From: Epiperipatus broadwayi
Lineage: Eukaryota > Onychophora > Udeonychophora > Euonychophora > Peripatidae
Assembly (NCBI GenBank): GCA_028023455.1
Contig: JAQFVV010000056.1
Coordinates: 1,736,001 to 1,800,000 of the forward strand
Length of the DNA: 64,000 bases
Direction: 5' to 3'
The position numbers were made by a program, and so were the translations under genes. The notes beneath the pieces were generated by a model. The model was not told the origin of the DNA. It made no database searches and saw nothing but the letters and a program-made list of their open reading frames with translations. The first letter of the stretch is position 1. Each line of letters begins with the position of its first letter. Positions 1 to 11,341 of the stretch are shown here, piece after piece.

Positions 1-19
1 AAATTTTCTAGACATTTAA

Positions 20-115
20 AGATAAGTGACGGAAGTAGTCCAACATATCACAAAATACTATCATCATAAAACTTCAGGGAAACACCAATTTGTGTTTGTT
101 TTGTGCACACTTTAT
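20..115 (+). mobile_element. Short Penelope-like (PLE-A) 5'-end fragment
   Basis: This stretch resembles the start of the PLE-A copy at about 7478-7560. The shared string tagtccaacatatcac is followed in both by a tatcatcat-like stretch and an acttcag motif. No open frame is retained. It is probably a scrap of the same Penelope family whose main locus lies at 5.8-13.7 kb. The boundary on the right is uncertain. Confidence 0.5.
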
Positions 116-830
116 ATCTCAAGTCAAAGTACCTTTTCATTACAATTAAAAGATTTTTGTTGTCAATGTATCATGTTATACTTATGTAGTGGCTTCTTGA
201 AAACTTATTTTTATCACATTTCATGAGGCTAGTAAAATTCAGTGCATTTTCATGTTCACTTGTCTCCATCACTATGATGTAGCAGTTTCAAAATAGCATG
301 AAATTAATAAAATAAATCAGAATAATAGATGAAAATGTTGGATGCACTACTGCAATGAATTAAAATTCAAAGTGAAGGTTTATAACTATCTTTGATGAAG
401 CATTATTTTATGCAAGATTGCATTGTATTTCAATACAGCTATCCACATCTTTAAAAGAATATGCTCTGTGCAGTTTGGCTAATAATATTGCATAGGCAGA
501 GTCAATTCTCTATTATATGTATTAGTCCTTATCACAAAGTACTGATTTTTAATCAAAATAATATCCACCTTGAATCTCTAAATGCAACCACTTGTTACCA
601 ATAGTTTGATTTCCTTTAAATTTAATCATGCTTTTATTTATTTTTTTGTCAGTTCTCAACAGATTCTCTTATCTGTAAAATATATGTATAATTTTTTTGT
701 TTATTTATTTCTATATTATATGATATCTAAAATATATTACTTAAATGTTGTTTTCAATCCTTTATATAAATATATTTAAGTTTACAAAAATATTTCCAAT
801 GCATACCGCTGTCTGAAATAAATATCAAAT
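116..830. other. Non-coding AT-rich stretch
   Basis: The two short open frames here (66 and 65 codons) are low-complexity, rich in F, Y and L, and match no family I recognise. I see no RNA gene or repeat structure. Confidence 0.6.
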
Positions 831-831
831 C

Positions 832-933
832 ACCTGTGAAATAAACGTTTAGAGCCTGCATCTCAAAACAGCTAATTCCAAAAGGTACCTACCTATTTTG
901 GATACGAGTTCTAAATGTTTATTTCACAGAGGT
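832..933. repeat. Small foldback (MITE-like) inverted repeat
   Basis: The left arm (832-854) and right arm (908-933) are imperfect reverse complements around the shared core gtgaaataaacgtttaga. A ~55-bp spacer separates them. The whole unit is about 100 bp and has no coding capacity. It could be a miniature foldback transposon or a chance hairpin; the arm length favours the former. Confidence 0.55.
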
Positions 934-1984
934 CGTAACTGAAAATTTCGTAATGTTTGAGATGATTTGAGTTTGTATATTAAATATTTAAAATGTAAAA
1001 AAGTAGTGATCGTTTGCTTTATTGCATTTCAAAATAGAATTCAAAGTTATTGTTTTTTAAGTATACACATGTGAATATATATACAGTATATTTCTTAAGA
1101 GTAATAATTGTAAATATAATATTTTTATTATCTTCTAATTTATGTCAAAACATGTAATTTATAGTTTATGTCAATGACCTTAATTATTATCATTAATTAA
1201 ATAAATGCATTTCTAATTTCAAATAATTTTTAATTACTTTTGTGGAAATAAAATAAAAATGTGTATTCATTTTAAATATAGATGGTATAATGAGCATTCT
1301 GTTTGGGCCAAATTTAACGTTGTTTTTAGCAATTATGGCTTTTTGATGAATAAAAGATTTCTGGATTGATTTGTGATTAAAGAAAGAAAAAAGGAAGCTA
1401 GAAATAATGAGAGGATGTTTTAATTAATTTTTGTATTAGTAGAATTTAAATAGAAAATTTTTATGATTTAATGAATTACCATGTGCAATAAAGAAATAAA
1501 TGGCAAGAAGTATAATGATGTATTTAATTATTAATATTTTGAAATTTTGTTTTTTTTTCTTTTTTTAAATAATTTTATCATTAATTTTAAGGGAATGTGG
1601 TTTACATCATCTAAACACCTCACTTATGTAAAGATAATTGCAGCTGATATTATATTTTGGATTTTTTTTTAAGGAATCAGCTGCTTGAACAGTAAATAAA
1701 ATAAATAAATAATAAGATAATACATAATTAGCAATAGATATAAATAATGGAAAAGCTGGTGCACAATTATCATAATTTATTTTCTGTATTCTGGAGAACA
1801 ATTTTTTTATTGAATCTGCTAGTTCTTATATCTCATATCCGTTTTTTGTATTAGATTATCCCTATGTCCTTATTTAAAAATCTGATATATTGTTTTTATT
1901 TTTTTGTTTTCTAAACAAAATATGTTATAACTTTTAATGCAGAATTTGTCATAGTGTCGCTTTTGTACTGTTCTTTTTATTTTA
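934..1984. other. Non-coding AT-rich stretch
   Basis: Only low-complexity short frames occur, including a 64-codon minus-strand frame at 1607-1801. No family resemblance, RNA gene or clear repeat was noticed. Confidence 0.6.
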
Positions 1985-2790
1985 GATAGATTGTAGTTTA
2001 TGGATAATAAGAAAATAGCCAAAATAATATTTAATTGGGTTATGAGTAAAGGGCAAGCAACAGGATGAGTGAGAAAGGTAATACAGTTTGCAGAAGATTT
2101 GGATAAATAATTTATGTCAGTATACTTATACAAAAGGGGGGGGGGTGATTGTGTTAGGAGAATTGTTGAGTGTTATAGTGATAAAGAATGGGATAGAAGA
2201 GTAGATGCATTAATAAAGAATAGGGAGTTGGAGAGATGGTGAACTAGTGTGGAGAGTAAAAAGAATTTAAATATATATAGATGTAAACGGAATATTGAGT
2301 GTGAGCTAATTTATGATAATAGCAAGGAAAGTAGTTTACTGTTTAAGGCTCGAACAGGATCTTTAGCAATAAAGGTATAGACACATAAGTGGAAAAATGT
2401 AGGGGATTTAGTCTGCAAGTTGTGCAAGGAAGGCATAGAAAATATTAGGCATCTGTTAGTTGAATGTAAACACCTGAAAGCAGAAAGGATACAAATAAAG
2501 AAGCTGTAGAAAAATAAATATAAACAAAGTGATTGTACAGAAAGTGGGTAATTGGTTTTTATGCTGGGTTTGGGAAAAAATACAGGGATTTTGATATAAA
2601 GGCTATGGAGTTGACAAAGATTATGTTGTGGAAATGGGATGGAGCAGGATAGAGAAGAATATGGGAACACTTAGGGCGGGGAATGGAAAGGGAAAGTAAA
2701 GTGGCTAACAGGTTTCTTTGAGCATTGTAGATGAGAGATTTCTGACTCCAAATAAGGAGAAGTCACAGTGCATCTCACATTCACATTTAA
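1985..2790 (+). mobile_element. CR1-like LINE fragment, 3' end of ORF2
   Basis: This is a decayed plus-strand copy of the 3' part of the same LINE family as the minus-strand element at 32639-37711. Both share the string gtttatggataataa. Frame-by-frame reading gives the C-terminal tail with a C-x2-C...H pattern: residues reading CKLCKEG, then NIRHLLVECKHL (about 2420-2475). In-frame stops, frameshifts and a G-run near 2137 interrupt it. Its end carries TCACA-like units (2775-2785), as does the tail of the other copy. It keeps ~75 bp that the other copy lacks, so it is a useful internal reference for judging that copy. Confidence 0.8.
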
Positions 2791-4150
2791 TAGGATTGTT
2801 AAAGAAGTCTATAAGATGTTCTTCTACTTGAATTTTTATTTGTGTAAAAATCTCTTCCCATATTTAATTCAACAGCATTTATTTAAAATATTGGCCATTG
2901 TCTACCCCAGTCAATTTTACTTTTATTTTGCAGTAATAGAATAGGACTAAAGTACATTGCAGTAATTCTGATTTGGTTACTTAATTATTATTCTTAAACT
3001 ATTTAATCTTTTCTTTTGATTTCCATATATTAGTCAAGGTTGAGATATATTTTAAGAATATGCTAAAAAAACATCTGATATTTGTTTTGAGAGACAATTT
3101 TGAATTACTTCATTCTCTTTTTTATAGTTCATTAAATATAATAGATGTATTTCTTGATCTCATTATAATCTGGATTATCAAAATCTAGTCATTAAAGTGG
3201 TACTTTGAGAAAATAAATATAGAATATTATTTTAATATCATAAAACATTTTATTTCTTCTTCATTTATTATATTGATTATAGGTGTTGCAAAGAGTAATT
3301 AAGATCTCTAAAGCAAAGAATTTCTGGACTTTCTTCTGAAGATTTAAATAAAATTAGCTAAAGATATTAATTTTTTGAATAGCCTTTTTTAGAGTTATTT
3401 TGCAATGTGTTTCAAGTTAAAAGTATAATAAATAAACAATCTTTTTCATTCTTATAATTTGTATACCACTATATGGGAAAATTAAAGTAGAAGTTACTGT
3501 AAATTTCCAATGACTTTATATACAACCAATCAATTAATAGAAAGGACACCTGTTTTGCCATTTCCAAAAAATGGACAAACTAAGTCAAACAATATTATAA
3601 ATAGTATACCGAAACATCTAATTAACATAAATTTAAATACTCCCCCCTCATCACTATCAACCGTTTTATTTTTATTTTGTACAGCTATGATTATGAAGCC
3701 ATAGAGCTTTGAAAGCGCTAAACTTTAAATAAATTTAATAACATATAACTTCTTTAACGAGCGTTATAAGCGCATAAGTATTGATATTATATACACTAAT
3801 ATAAATCTGTCAGTAAACAAAAAGATGCAAAATGAAACCATCTATACTCTAACTCGGATTGTATTTAAGCATTTGATTTATTGACATTATAGTGATTTTA
3901 TAATAGCTTATAGCTGTACTGAGATCATGTGAATACATAGAATTCACAGTCTGCATTATAACATGTCATAAATTGAATCCTTAAGTACAATGTGAATTAA
4001 AATGCAGATAGTTTCACCTACTTTTTTATTTACTGGCAGATTTGTATTAATTTATTTATAGCTCACTGGGGGTTTACAGCTAACTTTTATTTAATTTCAT
4101 CTACATTTGATCTATCACTATTAATATTTACATTATATTGTCAGATGGGA
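2791..4150. other. Non-coding AT-rich stretch
   Basis: No recognised gene. The 64-codon frame at 3510-3704 has no family signature. A short stretch at 3681-3740 resembles the 3' non-coding end of PLE-B and is listed separately. Confidence 0.55.
3640..3790 (+). mobile_element. Possible PLE 3'-end remnant
   Basis: The string gctatgattatga followed by gagctttgaaagcgcta (about 3680-3721) parallels the PLE-B 3' end, which has gctatgaatatgag and then gctctgaaagcgctta. Spacing between the two blocks is similar. No coding sequence remains upstream. It is probably a scrap of a related Penelope family, but the match is short. Confidence 0.4.
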
Positions 4151-4348
4151 TTTAACACAGACTTTCAAGCTCCTTTCAACTATCCACTATATGACTGCAT
4201 ACATGTGAAAAAGATACATGATCTTCAATATACATGAACCAAATACATATATTGGAGATTATTTATCTTTTCACATGTATGTGGGTATGTGTATCAGTTA
4301 CATAAGATGGATTGGATAGCTGAAGGAGATTTGAAAGTCTGTGTTAAA
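4151..4348. repeat. Foldback element
   Basis: The ends are inverted: tttaacacagactttcaa at 4151 and its complement ending near 4348. A second inner pair, catacatgtgaaaaagata and tatcttttcacatgtatg, flanks the centre. No coding capacity is seen. The inner gaaaaagatacatgat block resembles one in the foldback at 31098-31530 and at 47400, suggesting one family. Confidence 0.65.
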
Positions 4349-4469
4349 ATTCTCTCTAATTATGGCTAATGTTCAATATATACATTATACTCGTAGTCAA
4401 ATATTTCAGATTCAGCCTGAATTCTGCCCATTCCTTTTCTATATATTTAAATGAACATACAAAGCTCAT

Positions 4470-4595
4470 ATATGAGTGAGGGGTCAGAGTGACTTAAAGT
4501 CAACATGGGTATGATAACAATATTGGTGTCAACAAGTACTTTAAGCATTCCATCATCAGATTTTCAATAATATGGATGACTGAAGCTTGTCTATT
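4470..4595 (+). repeat. Dispersed repeat, second copy at 47560-47690
   Basis: The stretch beginning gaggggtcagagtgactt, then gtcaacatgggtatga, and ending gcattccatcatcaga matches the reverse complement of 47560-47690. There is no open frame. It may be part of a longer non-autonomous element. Confidence 0.65.
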
Positions 4596-5375
4596 AAAGT
4601 TTGAAGATTTGCTATTTTAATAAAATGTGAATAAACAAACAAAACCTATTAAAATTTTCCATATTTTACGATATTCAATCAGCCATTTTTCTTCTTCTGA
4701 GTGCCATACATTTTCATGTTTAAGAAAGAAAGGTAAAACTTGTAAATAAATTATATAATATATCAGTAGCTATTTTTCCATCTTGGATTATATATATTAA
4801 TAAAATTTCTTCACTTTATATTGAAAGCAAATACATTTTATTTTTTCTTTATTATTCTTTCCAAATTAGATATGCAGTATTTTGTACAATAAAATATTTT
4901 CTTAGCATAATGGTAAAAGGTGTTCAAAATTTTAGAACATCCTAAAAGTTGACACTGATTTAAAAACAATTATAGAGATCCTAATTTCTTGATAACAATA
5001 TTACTATCATGTTTCTAAAAGAGAAAAAAGTTATTGAATATATATATATATATCACCTAGATTGTATTTAATAGCAACAAAAATCAAATATTTCACTATT
5101 TACTTCATTTTAAAAATAAAAGTACAATAGGAGTTTTTTAATTTTTATAACTTTAGTGAATGTGTGATAGAGCACAAACTCAATAAAATATATATAAGTG
5201 TGTCCCTCAATTTCTTATTAATAACTATATTATTATTATTATTATTACTTTTAATTTTTGTTTATACTATAATCTTAATATTGTACTGCTAATGAACATG
5301 TTCGTAAATTTTATAAAAATAAAATTTTAATATAAAAAGAATTTATAAGTAGTTAAAGAATTTTAAACAAAAATA
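4596..5375. other. Non-coding AT-rich stretch with microsatellites
   Basis: A short (TA)n run lies at about 5038-5052 and a (TTA)n run at about 5230-5247. Otherwise no gene, RNA or repeat structure was recognised. Confidence 0.6.
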
Positions 5376-5838
5376 CTGTGGAATTGTTTATCAAGAAATG
5401 ATTGAAATAAAAATCTTGTTGAAAGAAAAAATTAAGAGTTTAATAAATAAAAATCTGTATAATCTAGAAGAGTTTAAGAAAGAGAAGTTTATTTAGAAAG
5501 TTAAAGAGTTTTTTTTACATTAGCATGGATCAGCAAAGGGCAAAACACAAGATCATTTATTAGTATATGTTTTACTAGGGTAAAAAAGAAACAATTAGAA
5601 ACAGGGAATTTAATTAAATAGAAGGTTAAAATTAGAGTTCTATCTTTTCATGTAAATTAAAAAAACAGTGAGAAAATGTGTGTGCATAAAACTAAAAATT
5701 GAGTTATAATGTAAAGGAAAGCATACAATTTAAATCCACTTAAAGATTTCTTGGCTGATAAATTGAAGAAAGGGAATAATAAGTATAAATTGCAATAAGG
5801 AAAGCATAATGGAAAGTAATTTAAAATAATATGTGATA
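5376..5838 (+). repeat. Left ~460-bp direct repeat flanking the Penelope locus
   Basis: Starting at ctgtggaattgtttatcaag, this block recurs in the same order and orientation at 13701-14152, beyond the right end of the Penelope locus. The copies differ at roughly one base in six to ten by eye, with small indels. The left copy ends exactly where the inverted PLE-A copy begins. It has no recognisable coding content. Confidence 0.75.
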
Positions 5839-6643
5839 TGTCGGACTACTTTCATCATTTATGAGTGAATGTTGAATGTGTAGAAAATTTTAAACTTTAT
5901 TTAAACTTTTCAAATACAAACAACTTGTTAGTAATAACACACAAATAAACAATACAAGTTAGTAATTACACAACATTTCAAGTAGTATTATTCTCCACTC
6001 TTCTTCATGGGTTGCTGGCTTATAGGCACAGTGAAAATATTTGCTTAGAAGTTGAACTTGCACTTTTAGATTCTAGAATATCGAATTTAAGATAAACACT
6101 TTACCAAATGAGCTATTCTATCAAAGGCAACATATAGTCGAAATTTGATATATTTATATATGAGAGTTGGTTCAAATCCTCCTGAGTCCTTCAATTTTTT
6201 TTAACAATGCTAATTTTTTTTCCTATGAGCAAGATTAATTAGAAGTTTCCATACATTGTGTATTGCCACACTGGATTGACTTATATGATTATTGTCATAT
6301 GAGCAGCTTCCTTGAATTTTCTTCTATGCATTTTTTCCTCTTTATCAAATATCTTTGTATTTTCCCAATTAAGCATATGGTCATTAGTACATAATGATCT
6401 GCTATGGTAGACACCTGTTTTTTTTCTTTTAACCATTAGTTTGTGTTCCTTAAATCGCTGTTCAACAGGGTGACAGGTCTCACCAATGTATTTCCTTCCA
6501 CATTTACATGGTATTTCATAGATATATTTTTTCTTCTTCAGCATTTCCAGTTTAGGCTTACCAGTAGTAAGCATTCCTCGAAGTGTGGTATGACTTTGGA
6601 AAGCAGTTCTAATGTTATAAGGACTGCAGATTTTTTTTAATTT
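5839..6643 (-). mobile_element. PLE-A inverted, 5'-truncated copy
   Basis: In minus orientation this reads the end of the Penelope protein (GIY-YIG domain), then a tRNA-like module, a hammerhead-like motif, and the terminal sequence ending in tagtccgacatatcac. It lies head-to-head with the plus-oriented partial copy that starts at 6650. Inverted truncated copies next to a direct one are common in Penelope-like elements. By eye it differs from its partner in many positions, so the locus is not young. Confidence 0.85.
6281..6574 (-). pseudogene. Penelope-like GIY-YIG endonuclease fragment
   Basis: The open frame carries YEIPCKCGRKYIGE, the GIY-YIG core in Penelope form with the Cys pair between the two half-motifs. 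It continues with EQRFKEHKLMVKR and the C-terminal HRRKFKEAAHM. In intact Penelope proteins this nuclease follows the reverse transcriptase and is thought to nick target DNA for priming. The RT portion is missing because the copy is 5'-truncated near 6643. The frame departs from its relatives at the end (MTIII rather than MTMVNN), indicating a frameshift. Confidence 0.85.
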
Positions 6644-6649
6644 AATTTA

Positions 6650-7497
6650 ATGGTTATCCATCAGCAGTCATCAAAAAAACCTTCAATAGACAACCCAAAG
6701 AAACACCAAAAGAGAAAATAGTTATTGATACAGTAATGTATCCATACATATCAGGAATGGTGGACAAATTAAAGAAAATCTGCAGTAAATATAACATTAT
6801 AACTGCTTTCCAAAGCCATACCACATTTTGAGGAATGCTTACTTCTACTAAGCCTAAACTGGAAATGCTGAAGAACAAAAACTGCATCTATGAAATACCA
6901 TGTGAATGTGGAAGGAAATACATTGGTGAGATCTGCCACTATGTTGAACAGCGATTAAAAGAACAAACTTATGGTTAAAAGAGAAAAAAGATGTGTCTAC
7001 CATAACAGATCAGTATGTACTAATGACCATATGCTTTAGTGGGAAACTACAAAGATATTGGATAAAGAGGAAAAATGCATAGAAGAAAATTCAAGGAAGC
7101 TGCTCATATGACAATGGTAAATAATCCAATAAGTCAACCCAGTCTGGCAATACACAATGTATGGAAGCCTCTAATTAATCTTGATCTTAGGAAGAAAAAA
7201 ATTGAAGAACTCAGGAGGATTTGAACCAACCCTCATATATAAATATATCAAATTTCTACTATATGTTTCTTTAAATTCAATATTCAAGAATGTAAAGGTG
7301 CAAGTTCAACTTCTAAGTGAATATTTGAAAAAGAGTGGAGAATAATACTAGAGATCAAAACGTTGTGTAATTACTAACCTGTATTGTCTATTTGTGTGTT
7401 ATTACTAACAAGTTGTTTGTATTTGGAAAAGTTTAAATAAAGTTTAAAATTTTCTATACATTCAACATAAATTCACAAATGATGGAAATAGTCCAAC
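6650..7497 (+). mobile_element. PLE-A direct partial copy (pseudo-LTR)
   Basis: This copy starts upstream of the nuclease region at ggttatccatcagcagtcat and runs through a frameshifted GIY-YIG domain (CIYEIPCECGRKYIGEI near 6880-6930) to the terminal sequence. It passes directly into the longer PLE-A copy at about 7498. It corresponds to 12712-13665 of that copy, so the two ends form the tandem arrangement called a pseudo-LTR. The A-box of the tRNA-like module is deleted here (near 7260-7280), and the left half of the hammerhead-like motif is degraded. Confidence 0.8.
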
Positions 7498-7539
7498 ATA
7501 TCACATTTTATAATATACCATCATTACAAACCTTCAGAC

Positions 7540-8867
7540 AAATACTAAGTACTCGGTATGGACCCAATGCTATGTTGAAATTTAGACATGAAAAATTATA
7601 TCTAAAACTGGCTAAAGTATAAAATTATTTAACTTTCTTATGTAAATGTAAATCAGAAGGGATTCTCCCTAAGGGTTTACAGTTAAAACCTCCTAGTTGA
7701 GAAAATTATTCAGAGAGCAAATGAGGCCTTATTGAGAGAAAGTATACAGGTTCAGTGGTTTACCAAGTATCAAACGTTGCAATCTATTAGAAATGTGGAA
7801 TCGTTTCTACAAAACAAAGTTACAGATGAAGATTTCTCAAGAATTTGTCAAGCAGTAAACAGATCATATTGTAAATTACATGGAAAGATAAAAGAACTTC
7901 AGAAGAAGAAGCTTGTAAATCTACATGGGCAAGTCAAAAGTAATATTGCAACTTGTCTATCTTCATCATCAGTGAAAAATCTTAGTTCTAAACAACTTAC
8001 TGTCCCACTATTGGATATAATGGCAGCCACTGACAAGGTGACCCAAAACTTGCCTCCAGAAGAAGCAGCAGAGTTATGCTGGAGAGTAAAAAGGACACTT
8101 GAAAAACATCAAGTGCCTAAGCAGAAGTCAAACATTTCATGTGATGAGAGGAAAACTATTAAATCTCTCAAACAGGATATGTCTATAATCATTCTTCCTG
8201 CCAACAAAGGTAACACTACAGTTGTAATGGATAAAACTGATTATGATAACAAAATACAAATCCTTCTCACAGCAGGACAATACAAAAAAGTAGCTAGAAA
8301 TCCAATTCCAAATACAGAGGTAAAACTACAAGCATTACTCTGGATGCATTGCAGGTATTTCAGTGATTCAGAAAAAAGAAAATTAACTTTGTATTTCAGC
8401 AAGATTCCTCACCTGTATGGACTGCCTAAAATCCATAAAGACAATGTTCCATTAAGACCTATTGTTAGTTCTAGAAATTCACCATGCCAAAATTTGACAA
8501 GATTTCTTCTCAAAGTTCTTAGTCCATTGGCATATAGGATACAGTCTTTCATCAGGAATTCTAAGCACGTTGTAGAATTAGTCAGGAACATGAAAATGCA
8601 AAGAACTGACATATAGGTAAGATTTGATGTGGAAAGTCTGTTTACAAATGTACCATGTGATGAGGCATTGTTTATTATAAGGAAAAGGTTATATGATGAT
8701 AATAGTCTACAAACTAGAACAGCTCTACCTATTGATAGTATAATGGAATTGTTAACATTCTGTGTAACAACAACATACTTTCAATATAATTCAGAATTCT
8801 TGCAACAAAATTAAGGGATGGCCATAGGATCATCACTGTCATCCTTGCTCAGCAACATTTTACCTGG
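7540..8867 (+). pseudogene. PLE-A reverse transcriptase, N-terminal part
   Basis: The main open stretch (7732-8616) shows typical Penelope landmarks: ILPANKGNTTVVMDKTDYD (about 8200-8250), PHLYGLPKIHKDNVPLRPIV (about 8409-8466), and after an in-frame TAG at 8614-8616, RFDVESLFTNVP (8620-8655). A second in-frame stop (8812-8814) falls just before the GMAIGSSLSSLLSN block. Upstream, the frame shifts near 7690: GILPKGLQLKPP is read in another frame. The coding region ends abruptly at the insertion of PLE-B inside the RT palm. The missing half continues at 12296. The protein would copy the element's RNA if it were intact; it is not. Confidence 0.88.
8860..8867. repeat. Left target-site duplication of PLE-B
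   Basis: The bases ttacctgg next to the left end of PLE-B recur at its right end (12294-12301). The identity extends to 15 bp (8855-8869 and 12289-12303), but the outer bases also match PLE-B termini, so 8 bp is the safe minimum. Confidence 0.75.
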
Positions 8868-9045
8868 AATTTCCGATTTTTCTTCACTATTGATAATAAT
8901 GTAATATTAAATATGCTTAACGTATATAGTGAAATTAATATTCAACGATTATATTAATATTTCTTAAGGCTAAGCGCTTTCAGAGCTTTCACTCATATTC
9001 ATAGCCTTTTAACGTAGTAATTTATGCAAATCTATGCAAGCTTAT

Positions 9046-10449
9046 TTATATTGTCCATCTCTTAGAAATGGAAAAGCATGTGTCTCTCCTGTTTATTGCT
9101 TTTAAATCTCTTGATATATACCATGCTTCTTTCACCTTCCTTTTGATGTCATTTCTTTCAGTTGTAATTATCTTAGCATATGCAGGTTCGAATTCATGAT
9201 TAGCCTCTATCTGGTGGTCCACAAATACTGAGCTACCTTCGTTTGTTCTTAATACTCTTTTATAGAAGTATTTATGCTGAGCCACTCTGTTGTTTATAGT
9301 GGCCCGAGTCTCACCGTAGTATACTGCACCGCAGTCTGCTTGAGGGCATGCCAACCTGTACACAACATGTGGTGTTGATTGTAGGTCAATTTTGTCCTTA
9401 GAATTGTTCAAAATCCTGTTGGTGTTTGGAGGGGTTCGAAAACCTACTGTAAATTCATTTTGCAATTTTTTGACCAGTTTTCTAGCAATGTTAGGAATAT
9501 ATGGCAGACATATGCGTTGTTTTTTGTCCTTACTAGGTTTGGTTATGTTTTCATAAAATGTTTTAATTCTTCTGTTGATGGTTATTAAATCATAACCAAC
9601 CTTCATCAGATCATTAACATATTGGTTAATATTAATTCTTCTTTCTTCTTCATATTTGCACAAATGGTAATTTCTGAACAAAAAGGCAGAAAGCCCTGCC
9701 AATTTGTGGGCCCTCGGTGTTTTTGATTTAGTATGGATGTATCCTCTAATATTTAACGGTTTTACTTTCATGTTGTAATCAATGCATCTGTGTGTTCTAG
9801 TTATTATTAGGTCCAAATAATTAATAGTATTAAGCTCACTCTCTTCAGTGCAGTTAAATATTAAGTTGGTATGTGCCTGCAGTTCATCTTGAATGGCTTT
9901 TATTATCAGTTTAGATGCTGCAATGAAAATGTCATCTACATACCTACAGTAAATTAATCCATGTGTTTGTTCTTGGAATCTTGATATAATCTTGCTTTCA
10001 AAATGACCGATTACAATACTAGATACAATGCCACTCATAGGCAGTCCCATCGGCCATCCATTATTCATCCTATACCATCTATTTTCAAATGTCGCAAATA
10101 TGTTCTCATCCAACCAATTCATGAAGTCAATGATAAAATCAATTTTCTGTTCAGGACAATGATTATTTTGAAGCTCTTCTTTAATTATCCTGATTGAACC
10201 TTTTCTATTAATCGATCCGTAGAGTTCAGATATATCTATGGCTGCTATATTGAAACTGTCATTGATGGCTGCATTTTTAATTAAGTCTACAAACTCGAAA
10301 GAAGATTTTATAGTATATTTGCCAAATCCTATTAATTCTATTAACCATGAATTTATTAATTTTGCTGTGTTTGCATAATGAACACCTCCAAAGTCAAGCA
10401 TTAGTCTTAATGGAGTCCCTTGTTTATGCATTTTAGCATTCGCAAACAT
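9046..10449 (-). CDS. PLE-B reverse transcriptase with GIY-YIG endonuclease
   Basis: This 467-residue open frame holds most of the element's polyprotein. Residues 1-9 (MFANAKMHK) end the finger motif; coding similarity continues upstream in frame to about 10520. The palm motif IAAIDIS is at 68-74, GLPMSG at 135-140 and the catalytic YVDD at 170-173. The thumb follows to about 330. The GIY-YIG nuclease starts with VVYRLACPQADC (362-373), with the Cys pair typical of Penelope nucleases, and YYGET at 377-381. The frame ends at KRWTI. It would copy element RNA and nick DNA in the nucleus. The catalytic residues visible are intact; the upstream part is broken. Confidence 0.9.
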   Translation of the reverse strand: MFANAKMHKQGTPLRLMLDFGGVHYANTAKLINSWLIELIGFGKYTIKSSFEFVDLIKNAAINDSFNIAAIDISELYGSINRKGSIRIIKEELQNNHCPEQKIDFIIDFMNWLDENIFATFENRWYRMNNGWPMGLPMSGIVSSIVIGHFESKIISRFQEQTHGLIYCRYVDDIFIAASKLIIKAIQDELQAHTNLIFNCTEESELNTINYLDLIITRTHRCIDYNMKVKPLNIRGYIHTKSKTPRAHKLAGLSAFLFRNYHLCKYEEERRININQYVNDLMKVGYDLITINRRIKTFYENITKPSKDKKQRICLPYIPNIARKLVKKLQNEFTVGFRTPPNTNRILNNSKDKIDLQSTPHVVYRLACPQADCGAVYYGETRATINNRVAQHKYFYKRVLRTNEGSSVFVDHQIEANHEFEPAYAKIITTERNDIKRKVKEAWYISRDLKAINRRDTCFSISKRWTI

Positions 10450-10513
10450 TCGTGGTTGTGATGTGGCAGATGGGTATATTCTATAATATTCAGCTTGATT
10501 TATTCCTTTATTT

Positions 10514-10804
10514 TTATGCTTGACGCAGGATTAAAGAGATAAATTTTTCTCTGTTCATTTTATTATTAACCTCAGCTGAAAACTCAAAGCCCAATTTCTG
10601 AATTTGTATTCTCATCTTTTCTTTATATTCTTCTTCATCCATCAAAACGAAGCGATTGCGTTTGTCCTCTTTAAGACAAATAATTTTATTTTCAATAAAG
10701 AACTTTTTCGCATTCATGACTTTATTGTTCCAGCCATTATTTTCAGTATTCAATTTCTTATTACTAATGATCCTGTTAATCTCATAAATAACATTATCTC
10801 TCAT
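10514..10804 (-). pseudogene. PLE-B polyprotein, middle segment
   Basis: A 96-codon frame in the same phase as the upstream segment at 10808-11341 and separated from it by a single TAA. It reads DNVIYEINRII at the start and contains FVLMDEEEY, the counterpart of the Penelope motif VVMDRTDY that precedes the RT fingers. A frameshift near 10514-10527 separates it from the RT frame that begins HKNKGINQAEYYRIYPSA. It is therefore the middle of one original open frame, not a separate gene. Confidence 0.8.
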
Positions 10805-10807
10805 AGG

Positions 10808-11341
10808 TTAATTTATTAAAGCTGCTTCCGTGTCTGCTATTATTTCCATTTTGGGTTGATTCCATCCTCCTCCTACAAATTTAGGTCCAAGATTCAGGAT
10901 AGATCTAATTTCAGCCGATGGTCTAACGCTAGACAAATTAACATACGTGTCTTCTATTCCCATATCAGTTAAAACAACGTTTTGTTTATTAGCTAGAAAT
11001 CTCAATTTCTTTAAGAATTTCTTCTCTAATCTTTGCTCAATATTATTGCATTTATTTACGATCCATTGTGGCTCAGGCATAATAGATGTAATCGTAGACA
11101 GACGTTTCTTGTTATTATTTAACGCCTTCCTGCAATTGCCAATAATCCAGTTTAATAATTTACGCTGTAAGACACGAGTGACAATATCCACATTATGAAT
11201 AGATCTATTCACTCTAATTCTACAGCAATTAGGAATAATATTCGCCTGCTTACAATTTTGCAAAAAATAAACACGCTGCTGAAAAGTTCTAATTAACGTG
11301 TCCAATTTCAGACAAATTCTTTCATTATAATGCATATTCAT
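10808..11341 (-). pseudogene. PLE-B polyprotein, N-terminal segment
   Basis: The 177-codon frame starts MNMHYNERICLKLDTL and is rich in basic residues and Cys near the N-terminus. It contains ILNLGPKFVGGG near its end (about residue 148-159), a variant of the LGPKF motif found before the RT in Neptune-like Penelope proteins. It stops at a TAA at 10808-10810, after which the same phase resumes. The single stop makes this copy non-coding for a full protein unless read through. Confidence 0.8.

Noticed and set aside
8880-9005. Hammerhead ribozyme at the PLE-B end
   Set aside because: A ctctgaaagcgc block resembles the second core part, but the first core block cannot be found at the right place.
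10003-10197. Plus-strand frame over PLE-B
   Set aside because: It is antisense to the RT frame, which has motif-level support.
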